NCBI GenBank assembly: GCA_958450365.1
Contig: CAUEEP010000927.1
Coordinates: 682,001-746,000, forward strand
Direction of reading: 5' to 3'
From: Mesorhabditis belari
Lineage: Eukaryota; Nematoda; Chromadorea; Rhabditida; Rhabditidae
Length of the DNA stretch: 64,000 nucleotides
The notes beneath the pieces are model-generated. The model saw nothing but the letters and a program-made list of their open reading frames with translations. It had not been told where the DNA came from and searched no databases. Both the position numbers and the translations under genes were made by a program. Positions 24,023-35,805 of the stretch are shown piece by piece. Positions within the stretch are counted from its first letter, which is position 1. Every line of letters starts with the position of its first letter.

Positions 24023-24149
24023 TTTAAACATTTAGGGGCTATATGTATGCAGCTTCGATGGCTTTTATCCCTTTCATTTTATTGAGTTTTCTCACAATCG
24101 GCATTATCTCGATGTTAAAGCGAAAAGAATCGATTAATGCGACTATTGG
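24023..24149 (+). pseudogene. Stray copy of the GPCR TM5 exon, opposite orientation to parent
   Basis: Starts with the parental acceptor (AAACATTTAG) and repeats the exon encoding GYMYAASMAFIPFILLSFLT down to the splice donor, which has changed from GTGAG to GTTAG. Differences are few; one swaps Thr and Ile codons near the end. The parent is at 9437-9550 on the minus strand, 14.5 kb away. No other GPCR exons accompany it. Confidence 0.9.
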
Positions 24150-24295
24150 TTAGTTGATTCACCATTCTTTCACCATTTATGGGGATGGGACAAATGCGAT
24201 CTTTTTTTTGCACACCTGGACATTTGCGCACCTTTTTTTTTGCTGGAAAAGGCCTTAGGAAAGGTCGTAAAGCTTCAAAAATGTTTTCATAGAAG

Positions 24296-24479
24296 GGAAT
24301 CGTATACGTAGATTCCGAATTTCGACAAATCAGACCTCGCTGACACGTCAAATTTGGGCTAAAAGGCAAAAACTACGCAACTTAACGCTTTTCCGCAGTT
24401 TTTGCCTTTTAGCCCAAATTTGACGTGTCAGCGAGGTCTGATTTGTCGAAATTCGGAATCTACGCATACGATTCCCTTA
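24296..24479. repeat. Near-perfect hairpin, about 82-base arms
   Basis: AATCGTATACGTAGATTCCG ... AAATTTGGGCTAAAAGGC is followed after about 20 bases by its complement, with one mismatch seen in GTATACG/GCATACG. Typical of a foldback MITE. Confidence 0.9.
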
Positions 24480-25194
24480 TATGGAAATATTTTTGATCAG
24501 AAATATAAACTTGGCAATTAGTGCAAAAATTTCGTATCAACAATTGACAAAAAGATTAGCAGAAAATTAGCGATTCTGATTAGCAGAAAATTAGCTTCTC
24601 ATTAAAAGAATAGTAATCTTAATCTGCTCTAATACAAACGGTATTAAATATACAAACGATAAATGAGGTTGAGTAGGACTGAATCTAACTGTAACCGATA
24701 AAAATCTATCCGTTTTCTTATCCAGAGCTTTCTTATTTCTTATCCGTTTTCTTATCTTATCCAGTTTTCTTATTTCTTATACAGCTTAAACTTAAAACCT
24801 TTCAAAATAATGATGAAAGTTTTGAGATTCGGATGCAAAGAACACTTCTGAAATCCTTTTTTTTCCAAAAAGAGAGTACTTCATATAAAAAGCATTAGCT
24901 TCAAAACAAAGCCTCAAAACTCAAAACGAAAACAAAACAAAACCCAAATCAGTCACATCAATTCTAATCCTTTTTTTCAAGACCTCACAAAATTCATTTG
25001 CATCTTTGGCTTGACATTTTGCTTTTTCTGATTTGAAAATGTGGCCGAATTATTTGAACGAAGATTTATTTGACTTAAGAAAAGTTTTATTTATCTTAAA
25101 GTGAATGGGGTAAACTTCGCACTCAAGAAGGCAAGAGATTTTTGAGAATCAAGATAAATATTTGAATCTTAATATTATTAGAAAATGGAAACTC

Positions 25195-25530
25195 GAAAAA
25201 AGCGGTTGACCTTTACATCAACTTTACAAATTTGCGCCTTTTCATCCGAGTTTTGGAGTGAATGGGGTAAACTCTGAAGAAGTCAAGAGATTTTTGAGAA
25301 TCAAGAATCAAGAATATCAAGAATTTGAATCTTAATATTGTTAGAAAATGGAAACTCAGCAAATGGATTAATCTTTTACAGTAAAGTGATGCTAATTTAT
25401 AGACAAAGTGGACAAGAACTTAAGAAAACAAAGTTCAAAACGAAAAACGGGATCCGAGAAATGGAATCATCGGAGAGAAGTGATCGATCGGATCACGGAT
25501 TCAAAGCGATTTGCATATGAATGGACGGAG
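25195..25530. repeat. Direct repeat flanking the monooxygenase gene, left copy
   Basis: About 330 bases (AAGCGGTTGACCTTTACATC through CAAAGCGATTTGCATATGAA) reappear in the same orientation at 32770-33110. The shorter start of the repeat also recurs at 25070-25130 and 32605-32760. Confidence 0.85.
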
Positions 25531-25635
25531 AATGTGACCGAATTATCTGAACGAAGATTTATTTGACTTAAGAAAAGTCTAATGTTCATTCATTTAAGTT
25601 TTATTTAAATGAATGAACCTTTAAAATGAATCCTT

Positions 25636-25677
25636 AAGTTTGGACCCTGAAATACAGAGTTTTTCAAAGATTTTGAT
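25636..25677 (-). pseudogene. Shard of the monooxygenase last-exon boundary
   Basis: GTTTGGACCCTGAAATACAG plus TTTTTCAAAGATTTTGAT matches 26067-26106, which spans the acceptor and first codons (GPN) of the monooxygenase terminal exon, in the same orientation, with one change. It lies about 250 bases beyond the gene's stop codon. Confidence 0.8.
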
Positions 25678-25926
25678 AGTAAATAGTAGTAGATAGTAAA
25701 TCTCAATTGATAAATCTAAAAAAAATTGCAGTTTATAAAGCGAAATTTTGGTGGGAAAGGAAAGAAAAATTGCAATTTAAATATTAATTTTTACTAAAAA
25801 TCAAAATCTGTACAATTTGACAAAGTGAGAAAGTGAGAAAGAAGATTTCGAGGCTCAGGCTCAGGAAAGTGCCTATCCGATTACAAATACAATTGTAGCT
25901 AAGCAATATTGTAAATGTTTCAAAAC

Positions 25927-28900
25927 CTAGGCAATCACAGCTCTGTATGAATATTTGATCTTCGAGAATGGTCTCGATTCCATTGTTTCTTTTGTTCGTC
26001 GTGTTCTCGTTGTCTCAAAAACTCGTTCATCCATTTCGAGAAGAGCCTCTCGAGCACCTGGCCAAGAGTTTGGACCCTGAAACACAGAGTTTTTCAAAGA
26101 TTTTGATCCCAAGCGTCATAGATTTAGATTTAAACTTATCTTTCGATGCTTTCATGCATTACCTACCGTAAATACTTTAATAGTACGCCACCGCCCTCGT
26201 ACAGTCGCGTAGTCGCAAAAGTTTTTTAGTATTTCATTTTTTTCAAAGCGCTCGTACTTTCAAAAAATGGGTCTTTGGTATCAAAAAATAGCTGAAATTC
26301 AGGGCTATTTTTTGATAACTAAGCGCGCATTGTAGCATAAACCAGTGTCGAGAAACACTCGTTCAAAGCTAGACTACACAACACTCCGCACCGTCATCAT
26401 CTGTGGTATCAAAAAATAGCCCTGAATTTCAGCTATTTTTTGATACCTAAGCGCGCATTGTAGCATAAACCAGTGTCGAGAAAAACCCGTCCAAAGCTAG
26501 ACTACACAACACTCCGCACCGTCATTATGGGGGTGGGGTACTATTACAGTATTTACGGTATCTTTCGATGCTTTCATGCATTACCTAGCTCACTGTCAGT
26601 TACTAAACTATGTCTAAATTAATTTAAAGGAAATAATACAGCTTTCGAAATACCCAAGCGCTGACTCTAATTCGAAAAACTTACATCTAATCGATACTGA
26701 TACGGAGCTAATCCATGAAATGAAAGCACAAATGCTAGCGCCGGATCCTTCACCCAACGTGTCCACAATTTTGGCCTTACACCAATCATTCTCGCGAGTT
26801 CTTCCATAAAAGAAACATATTCAACCTAAACTCAATCTTTATTTGGCTAAGAGAATAGCTGAATACTTGAATGGTATGCCTTCTGCTGGCAACGAAAACC
26901 TTCTTCATCTTTTCCAATTTCTTCTTGATATCGCTTTTCATTTCCTTCTCACCAGGCAATGCCAGCTCTCCAGCCAAAGCTCCAGTGAATACCCTGATCA
27001 AATATCAAATGAATAATGACATTCAACTGTTTCCGAACCTTGCTTGCATCTCAGATATTGGCATGATCGAGCCAGCTGGTTGAATGAGACCGATAACAGC
27101 AAGGGTATTCTGGAATTGATAAGGTTTCTTCGGTGAAAACGAAGCTCACATGTTTCGCTAATCCAGGTGGATACATGAACTTATAAAGTTCAACTCGATT
27201 CTCCGTCACTGGGATCAACTTTCCCTCTTCAACCACTGGGAATCCAATGGAGTAACCAGTTGCAAAAATTATCTAAAGATAAGATAGATAAGATAATCAT
27301 TGAACAACTGACAATATCAGCTTTGATGATAGTTCCATCTTCAAAGATCACTCCATCTTCTGTAAATGATCCAATGTTTGGTTTCACCTAAAAATCTATC
27401 TTGAAAGAAGAGATTTCTTCTAATCTACTTACCACAACCATTCCACAAGCAATTCGATTGGGTAATTCATCATTGACTGTCAAATGAGCCTCTAATGGAC
27501 GATGCTTTGGCTTGAGACCGTAACGACCGTGATCACATCTGAAAGGAGATCATTTCCATGGATATTTTATTGAGAATATGTAATTGATCAGCTTAAAGCG
27601 GTTCTCGAGATTTCGAGGAATTTAGACGACGCTTAGGGTGCACTACTATTAGAGAAAATAGGGTATTTTTTAATTTTTTAATTTCCTTTTTCCTATTTCT
27701 ATTTCCTACCTGACAGTCAGCTTGTTCGATAGAATCCAATTTTGTAACCAAAAGGGGAAACTTTTTCGGAAACCGTTGTTGACTCTAGAAATAGATTAAG
27801 ATCTTTAAATATATGATATCTCAACAGAAATGAAGATACCTGTTCAAATATGCTAAATCATACGGTTCACCCATGTCCCAGATTCGATTCATCACCCAGG
27901 TGCCCGATCGAGTCGCGAGATAAACCTGTAAATGATAAAAGATGTACCGTATTTTCTCTAATAGTAGTGCATCCCGGCGAGCCGAGTTGGTCACTATTTT
28001 ACGGTTTCCAAGCTTTTGCAGAAGCTCTTGCAGATTTTGTTTATCAGAAGTATTGCTTAAAACCCTCCTAAAGCCAAATTGATCATGAACTGCTTACCAT
28101 TCATTTGGTTAGAAATGAACCAAAGCTTTTCATTGTTTGTGAAAAAAAGAGCGGATAATTTGCTTAATTATCCGTTGTATCCGACGCATCAAAATTTTTC
28201 TCCATTTCTTTGCTCTTTTGTTTCAAATGCCGTATTCTCTCTAATAGTAGCGCACCCCGCCGAGTTAATGCCTATTTTACGGTTTCCAAGCTTTCACAGA
28301 AGCTCAACACTCTAATCCCCCACAAGATCTCATCATCAGCTACATTTTCCGAACTACAATAAGCGGTTCTCGAGATTTCGAGGAGCTCTGGGTGCACTAC
28401 TATTAGAGAAAATAGGGTATATAAAAAGCAGTTTTATTGGCAGGATACTTGTAACTAGGATTTTATAATATCTATTAGAATTATACCGTATTCTCTCTAA
28501 TAGTAAAGATATGGAAATGTTATAGATATTATGAAAAAAGACTTATAGTTGCTGTAAGGTTGCCGTATTTTCTCTAATAGTAGCGCACCGCGGCAAGCCG
28601 AGTTGATGACTATTTTACGGTTTCCAAGCTTTTGCAGAAGCTCAACACTCAAATCCCCGACAAGATCTCATCGTCAGCTACATTTTCCGCCCCCACATCG
28701 ATAGGTTCTAATAAGCGGCTCTCGAGATTTCGAGGAATTTAGGCGACCATTAGGGTGCACTACTATTAGATAAAATATTAGGTATTAGATCTCTATCCAG
28801 ATCTCGTTTCTTTTCCCTTTAAAACTAACAAATTCACGAATATGAACTTTGTTTTACTAGAAATGACTTTCATCATGATTTACTGGTCATTACCGGTCTG

Positions 28901-31353
28901 AAAAAGAAACCTTCTCAGCGACTTTGCTCAACTCGACACACAAATCCCCTCCACTGTTCCCAATACCAACAACAATGACTCGTTTATCCTCAAAACCCTA
29001 AAAATTAATTCATTTTATTTAAATTAATAGAAAATTGGTTAATTTGAACAAATAGCCTCAAAAAAAAACGATAAAAATAAAAATCTTTTTCCCTTTTCCC
29101 TATTGTTACCTTAAAATCCTTGTACTGATGACTGTGAATGATCTTTCCTTTGAAGAACTCTTGTCCAGGAAACGGTTTAGGCCAATATTCTAAACAATAA
29201 ATCACTTAGAATAAAGATGAATGTTCTTTTGGATGTGCTGTCATCCTTTCAAACCTTCTGTATGATGCCCTGTACACACCATGACTCCATCAAAGATATC
29301 CGTTGTTGTCTTTTCAGTTCTAAATTCGAATCTTTACCTTTTGCCCACTGCAACTATTGGGTTAAAAGCTTACGTTAAATCTGTATAAGTGACAATCCAT
29401 CGTCCTGATTCATCAAAATCTGGCGCTCTCGCCACATTTGACACAGAATGTTCAAGCTTGATGTAACGCAAGAGATCGTTGCTGAAATCATGGACTTGTT
29501 CGAGTGCACCAGAAAGCGTGTGTTTCTCATCGAATGCCAAAGAACAAGCCTAACACTCACTGTTCAGCGTATGCCCGAAAATATCGCAATAATTCGGAGT
29601 TGTGCATGAAATTTGCAGCCTCTTTCGGTGGTGGGAAATCGCTGAAAGAGTATTGATTCATTGCAAATACCTTTTTAAAATCTACCTGTAAGCTGTCATT
29701 TCCTTTGATGTATTGATGACAGTCGATCTCATTACAGAACCCTCTCCTGAATATTTGATGTTATTAGAGTAATGGGATTCCTCTCTTGAATTTGATGTTA
29801 TTACAGTAATCGGATTCCTCTCTCACCTGGGCATGGATCAGCTTTATACCTCCAGAGACCACCAATATCGTTCGATTTCTCGAAACATGTCACCTGTAAA
29901 GTTAATATTTTCGGGATTTTCGGGATTTTCCGCTTTGTTTTACTAATAATTTTGTGAAAATTGAAAGATAAACAAAACTATTGGGTTGGAATTGAAATTG
30001 AAAACTATTGGAATTGAAAGCTGCCGGCTATTGTCATATGTGACAGTTTGAGCACTTTCTTCAAAAGAAACCCATTTTGGTGTCAATGGAGAAGTTGTAG
30101 AGAATCAAAAATCAAGCTTATATCCAAATTTTCAGAACGATTCAAAAACTGGTTTTCAAGAAATGCCAAATTTACGAATTTTCACAAAACTTGCATTTTA
30201 AGCGAAACTACTAAGTGTATCTTTTTGGAAATTTGGCTATAAGCCTCATTTTTGATTCTCTACAACTTTTCCATTGACACCAAAATGGGTTTCTTTTGAA
30301 GAAAGTGCTCAAACTGGGACATCTCCAGTCCTCCATTTTTGAGTCTCACACTTGTCTCACACACAAACCAAAATCCTACGAAGAAAGAGGGATCCACAAA
30401 TTGCCTGTAAAATGGGCAGAAGTCGTCAATAATAATATAATATTTGTCTATAATCTATCTATCTTTTCTTACATTTCTTACAATAAATAGCCTTGTTTGG
30501 GAACTTTTGGCGCATTCCCCATACAGTCCGGACCTCGCCCCTTTTGATTATTATTTATTCCGGATCATGAGTAATGAGCTTGCGGGAGAACACTTCGATT
30601 CGGAAGAAGCAGTCAAAAATTGGCTTTGAAAGTTTTTTGATTCAAAACCAAAATCCTACCACGAAAGAGGAATCCACAAATTGCCTGTAAAATGGGCAGA
30701 AGTCGTTAATAATAATGGAAATTATTTGGAATGAATTCAAATTTTGGAATGAATAGTTTTATGTTGAATAAATTTTAGTTCAAAGTCCGGCAGTTTTCAA
30801 TTCACTAACCTAATAATTTATGAATGTCTATTAGATGGTATTAACTATTGTTTTGATATTAATTGTTAACAATGATTTGATTATCCATTGAAAACCTTGA
30901 CCATTTCTTCCTTTTTCGATACTCGTTCATTGATTCAATAAATTTTAGTTCAAAGTCCCGCAGTTTTCAATTCACCAACCCAATATTTTAGTGATTCGAT
31001 AGACCCAAATCTCCTCTTCAAAACTACTACAAAATTAGCGAAAACTTTCTGCGAAATGAATAACAAACTCCTTAAAAACTTGAGTTGACACCGGTATCTT
31101 TGTGAATGTATTTATAATGTAAATTTTGATTTCCAAGAATTTAGAGCATCGCAAATGTGCTGACTCTTGAAAATCCAATTAGTCGACCTTGAAATGTCTC
31201 TGAGAAAGCCTAGGCGACAAATTAGCTAGCGCGATTTAGCCACAAAATATTCTATAAACTCTTTAATTATTTTCCAACCTTAAATCCTTTTTCAATGGCT
31301 GACTTGATCGCGGGAAGTCCTGATGCACCGGCACCGATCACACAAATCTTCAT
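25927..31353 (-). CDS. Flavin-containing monooxygenase (FMO)
   Basis: 17 exons, about 530 residues, the usual FMO length, from ATG at 31351-31353 to TAG at 25927-25929. FMOs use NADPH, FAD and O2 to oxygenate nitrogen or sulphur in xenobiotics, usually at the ER. Seen in order: FAD fold [53 protein letters not shown], the FMO-type segment [25 protein letters not shown] fold [25 protein letters not shown], the FATGYS motif, and a final exon [14 protein letters not shown]. The join AEK to VYLATRSG crosses a 970-base intron (27930-28903) filled with small MITEs. Intron 1 (29894-31278) holds a dead mariner, and the last intron holds a palindromic MITE. Which C. elegans fmo gene is closest cannot be told by eye. 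No C-terminal membrane anchor is obvious. Confidence 0.92.
26164..26560. mobile_element. Palindromic MITE, family TACCGTAAATACTGTAAT, copy 2, with 27-base flanking direct repeats
   Basis: Same structure as copy 1 at 18594. A 27-base sequence starting TATCTTTCGATGCTTTCA stands immediately left (26137-26163) and immediately right (26559-26585). The element lies in the last intron of the monooxygenase gene. Confidence 0.9.
27591..28782. repeat. Cluster of small MITEs, family CCGTATTTTCTCTAATAGTA, in monooxygenase introns
   Basis: Two near-complete copies (about 28232-28420 and 28562-28782) run from CCGTATTTTCTCTAATAGTA to GGGTGCACTACTATTAGAGA. A 3' half-copy lies at 27591-27666, a 5' half-copy at 27946-28035 and a bare terminus at 28487-28508. 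The ends are inverted repeats. Two FMO exons (about 27725-27787 and 27846-27930) lie between the half-copies and remain intact. Confidence 0.85.
29974..30985 (+). mobile_element. Dead mariner (DD34D-type) with nested foldback, in monooxygenase intron 1
   Basis: The left terminus TTGGGTTGGAATTGAAAACT-like and right termini TTTTCAATTCACTAACCTAA (about 30795) and TTTTCAATTCACCAACCCAA (about 30972) are mariner-like. At about 30495-30735 the plus strand keeps the C-terminus of a mariner transposase: [20 protein letters not shown], with the third catalytic Asp, then EEAVKNWL, a stop, [20 protein letters not shown] second copy of the [19 protein letters not shown] piece lies at 30360-30425. The N-terminal two-thirds are absent, so it cannot move itself. 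A foldback element with about 75-base arms occupies 30045-30315. Confidence 0.85.
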
Positions 31354-32029
31354 CTTTGATTGAATTGAGAAAATGGATGTGGAAAGGGGAGATTGATTTG
31401 ATGATGAAGGACAAATGGGAGAAGGAGAAGAGGGGGACAATGGAATGCCTTTTTTTCGTCTCTTTAAACTTTGTGTGCTTGTCGTTTGACTTTGTGGTTG
31501 TGAGACCTGAAAAGGAACAATAAGTTCGACAACTCAAAAAAGAGTCAAGACAACATTTGGTGAACATCTTCAATTTTCATTTCAATTAGGAAATGTTTCA
31601 GCTATAACAATAGCTTGAAAAGGACAAATTCCCGGATAGGGAGCCGGTTTAATTACGCGGTTTAATCTGTGTATCCCTTTGATATCGTTCATCGGAAAAT
31701 CTGCATGGGGTCAATAAAATGAAAACTCACAAAGAAAATCCTATAGTTTCTTTGAATAACTACAATTATTAAGGCTAACTGAGAGCTAGAGTGAATACCA
31801 TTCATCCAGAAACACTTACAATTGTTTGCATTGAGAACAAAATGTATACAAGTTTACAGAAATAAACTCTGTACTATTAACTTCTTCTGGAAAACTCACA
31901 ATTTGTTTATATCCATTGTAGTGATTTAGATAATGATTTAAAATATTTGGCACCATGATTTCAGTAAATTTAGACGTAATAGGTCAAATGATTGGAAAGG
32001 AATTTTGGGGAAATCATGGAATAAAGAGA

Positions 32030-32258
32030 AAAGAGAATGGGAAGGGGAAAGGAAGAAGGAAAGAGAGAAGGAAGAGGAAGGGAAGAGAAAAGGAAGAGGA
32101 AGGAAAGAGAAAAGGAAGAGGAGGGAAAGAGAGAAGGAAGAGTAGGGAAAGAGAAAAGGAAGAGGAAGGAAAGAGAAAAGGAAGAGAAAGGAAAGAGAGA
32201 ATGAAGAGGAAGGAAAGAGAGAAGGAAGAGGAAGGAAAGAGAAAGAGAAAACTAAAAT
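32030..32258 (+). repeat. Purine minisatellite (GGAAGAGGAAGGAAAGAGAAAA)
   Basis: A one-strand purine tract of about 230 bases with 20-22-base periodicity. Produces a Lys/Glu/Arg-rich artefact frame. Confidence 0.9.
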
Positions 32259-32769
32259 ATCATCTAATCAAAAAAAAATTGATAGCTTTTATTGAAAAAA
32301 TCGAGAAAGAGAGAAATTGACCAAACCCGACAACTTTTGAAGTCATTTTTGAGAGAATCATTTGGTCAAAGATGATGAATGCGGGTGAAAAAGTGAAGAA
32401 ATCGGCTGATACAATTGAAATTTGAAACATTTTTGATCGGAATCGCTTTTCGAACTAGGCAAGAGTGAATAGTCAGCTTTTTTTTGCATTACATATTGCT
32501 TCTGCATTAGTAGAAGTGCACCAGAAAAGCTAAGTTTCCATTTCTAACAATAGCAATTGTTTTTAACAAAAGAATTTCGTTTCTTTTAGAAAATTACCCA
32601 AAAGTTTTTAAGCGGTTGACCTTTGCATCAACTTTACAAATTTGCGCCTTTTCATTCTCGTTTTGGAGTGAATGGGGTAACTCCATACTCAAGAAGTCAA
32701 GAAGTCAAGAGATTTTTGAGAATCAAGATAAATATTTGAATCTTAATATTATTAGAAAATGGAAACTCG

Positions 32770-33113
32770 AAAAAAGCGGTTGACCTTTACATCAACTTTA
32801 CAAATTTGCGCCTTTTCATCCGAGTTTTGGGGTGAATGGGGTAAACTCTGAAGAAGTCAAGAGATTTTTGAGAATCAAGAATCAAGAATATCAAGAATTT
32901 GAATCTTAATATTATTATAAAATGAAAACTCAGCAAATGGATTAATCTTTTACAGTAAAGTGATGTTAATTTATAGACAAAGTGACCAAGAACAAGACCA
33001 AGACAAAACCAAGACAAGAAAACAAAGTTCAAAACGAAAAACGGGATCCGAGAAATGGGATCATCGGAGAGAAGTGATTGATCTATGAGATCAAAGCGAT
33101 TTACATATGAATG
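32770..33113. repeat. Direct repeat flanking the monooxygenase gene, right copy
   Basis: Partner of 25195-25530, with small insertions (GACCAAGACAAAACCAAGAC) and substitutions. Confidence 0.85.
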
Positions 33114-34149
33114 AACGATTTCCATTTTCTCAATTTGATCTGATAGGGGAAAGGAAAAGAAAAGAAAGGATTCAGATAAATCTCAAGAAATCAAAGTGGG
33201 AAGGGAATAATTCGGGAACGAACAAAAAAGAGGGAAACATCACGATCCGATTCGAAAGGTCAGAAAAAAAAGAGGATAAAAAGTGGTGGAGAAAAGTGTA
33301 GGAATTGCAATGCAAAGAAGAAATATTCCTTTAAACATATCGTTTTTGAAACGAAGTACTAGAAAGAATTCAAAATTTGAATTATCAATGAATATATTGA
33401 ATAAACAGTTTGATTAATAACGTTTTTATTGAATTAAACTATTTACTTTGTTCTACTTTGTGTCTAAAACGTGAACATACTCTAGCTGACGCACTCAATC
33501 CTTTGTTTTCTTTGTGGCATTTCTGTGAGAGAAAGATGCCGAATTGAGTGCGCCAGGAATGATATGTTTCTGTTTCCATTTCGGGCACAAAGTACAGTAG
33601 TAGATAGATATGTAGTAGTAGTACAGTAGTAGATAATAGATGAATGCTTGTCAAAGAAAAGATAAAAACACTCAAATATCTAGACATCTTACTGTAACAA
33701 GAACCAATTTTATGAGACAAATGAAGAAAAACCCGCCATTTCCTCGTAAAAAGTGGTTCCTTATGTGCTTGAGTGCTAAAAGAACTCGAGAATTTTGTCA
33801 GCATCGACCTTGACAAGTTTTTTGTGTGCTTTTATATCCATTTATGACTACAAAAGGCGTTTTTGAGGAGCAAGAAGTCAAAAAAGTAATAGAAAATCGA
33901 GTAGACAAGTAAAAAGGATCTATTTCAAAGATTTCGGGAAGAACTTTTGTTGGGGAACGGTCGGATTTTCGGGAGAACTTGACAGAACTTGTGATTATTT
34001 TATGAGAAAAAGATTGGAGAGAAAAAATATTGGGAAAGAGATTGGAATGACATAAATCAGTGATGGGTGAGTGGTGATGGGAAGGGGAATCAGTTGGGGG
34101 AGCAGTTACAACTGATTGTTGCTGCTTGGTGGTACAGATCAGACGCTTG

Positions 34150-34835
34150 ATCTACTTGTACACTACTTGTACTTGTAACTTGCTTGTCTACTTGTAAACT
34201 ACTTGTATTGGGTTGGGGACTATGACTCGGCGCCGAAAATCAAAAAAATGTCTAAAACTTCTATTCGACTTCGTCAAATAATATGCGTTTGATATGAGTA
34301 GAATGGTTAACTAATTCTCTACAAAATGACATTTAAAAGAAAATTCAAACAGCGCCTCCGCTCAAGAAAAAGCCATTTTTTCACAAAAACTACAAACTGT
34401 CATCTAGAAAAAACCATTGGTGGGATCTTCCTGCAAATTTGGCAACTGATGTAATTGAATGTGCTCTATCTTTTTTATATAAACACCAAAGAAGGTTTAT
34501 GTGAAAGAAACTGTTCAAATGATGAGTCGGGCTCTTTGCCATTTTGACTAGCTGCGTTTGGGAGTCCATAAACTCCACGAAAGAAAAGCTTTGTGGAATC
34601 TCTCAAAAGTCATTTTGTAGAGAAATAGTGGATCCTTTTGATGAAACCAAAGGTATATTTAAAGAAGGCTTTATGTGTGCAAAAAGTCCCTTTAAAGTTT
34701 GGCGCCGAGTCATAGTCCCCAACCCAATACTTGTAACTTGCTTGTCTACTTGTAAACTACTTGTACTTGCAACTTGCTTGATCTACTTGTACACTACTTG
34801 TACTTGTAACTTGCTTGTCTACTTGTAAGCTTGCT
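34150..34835 (+). repeat. ACTTGTAACTTGCTTGTCT minisatellite, interrupted
   Basis: Units such as CTACTTGTACACTACTTGTA and ACTTGTAACTTGCTTGTCTA run from about 34150 to 34207 and resume at 34729. The array was split by the element at 34207-34729. Confidence 0.9.
34207..34729. mobile_element. Mariner-like non-autonomous element with 28-base perfect ends, in minisatellite
   Basis: The ends TTGGGTTGGGGACTATGACT(CGGCGCC) are perfect complements at both sides, next to TA (ACTTGTA before, TACTTGT after). The length of about 520 bases matches the 23349 element. No transposase motif seen. Confidence 0.85.
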
Positions 34836-35606
34836 GATTGTTGAATGCAATCAGTCAAAGAAAAAGAAGGTTCAGATTAAAAAATGTGTCAGATTTTGTT
34901 AAATTGGGAAAAAGTTTATAGAAAGGCGACAAAGTTAAGGCAGAAATTGGTACATTTGGCACAGGTAAGTTTTGGCTTTGAAATGAAATGATTTTTTCGT
35001 AATCAAGCTTGAGTTTTAAATAAGTGAGAAAGTTCGGAGTTGAATAGAAGAGTCAAGAGATTAGATAAACATCTAAACAAGAAATTACCCAAGTTTTTTT
35101 CTTGTTCTAAAAAAGAAACTTCAATAAAAAGTAAGCGAATAGACATAAACGAGTGAATGCAGTCAGGTAAGTGAGAACTCAATCGAAAGATGAGAAAATA
35201 GGTGTGAAACTGGTTGTGAGAGAAGGAGAAATAGATCTCTTCTATTCAAATCTATTCAAATCCCCAATAACAAAGCCACAATAAGCTTTAGATGGATTTG
35301 GGAGAAGCTTATCTAAACTATATTCAACTTTCTTTCAAAAAACCAATTCAAAACCAAGAGAAAAAAGTTTAAAAAGTTATTTTGCTGAAGTAGCTTTAGT
35401 ATAGATGTTAAAAAGTACAAAGTTGGTAAAGGGGAATTGTTTGAACGTTGAACTAGACTCAGCATTCAGCTTTGAACTTTGAACTTTGAACTAGAGAATA
35501 TAGAGAACTCATAATCTATAGAATTATTTTCAGGATCTCTATTTATTACAGTAGACTTTTCACGGTTTTCTTTAGACCAAATCTACATTACAGTATACAA
35601 TGAGAT

Positions 35607-35805
35607 TTAAAAAGCATTCAGCCAAAGCATTCAACCAAAGCATTCAGCAAAGGCACCCAGCCAAAGCCAAAGCATTCAGCCAAGGCATTCAGCCAAGGCA
35701 TCCAGCCAAAGCCAAAGCATTCAGCCAAGGCATCCAGCCAAAGCCAAAGCATTCAGCCAAAGCATTCATCCAAAGCCCAAGCATTCAGCCAAAGCATCCA
35801 GCATT
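35607..35805 (+). repeat. CATTCAGCCAAAG minisatellite
   Basis: More than ten irregular units of GCATTCAGCCAAAGCC and GCATCCAGCCAAG. The frame it opens (KAKAFSQGIQPRHPA) is a repeat artefact. Confidence 0.9.

Noticed and set aside
31955..32320. 121-codon Lys/Glu/Arg-rich frame
   Set aside because: Translation of the purine minisatellite; no splice signals or conserved ends.
33439..33816. 125-codon minus-strand frame
   Set aside because: Longest unexplained frame, with one hydrophobic stretch, but no family motif, no neighbouring exons and AT-driven composition.
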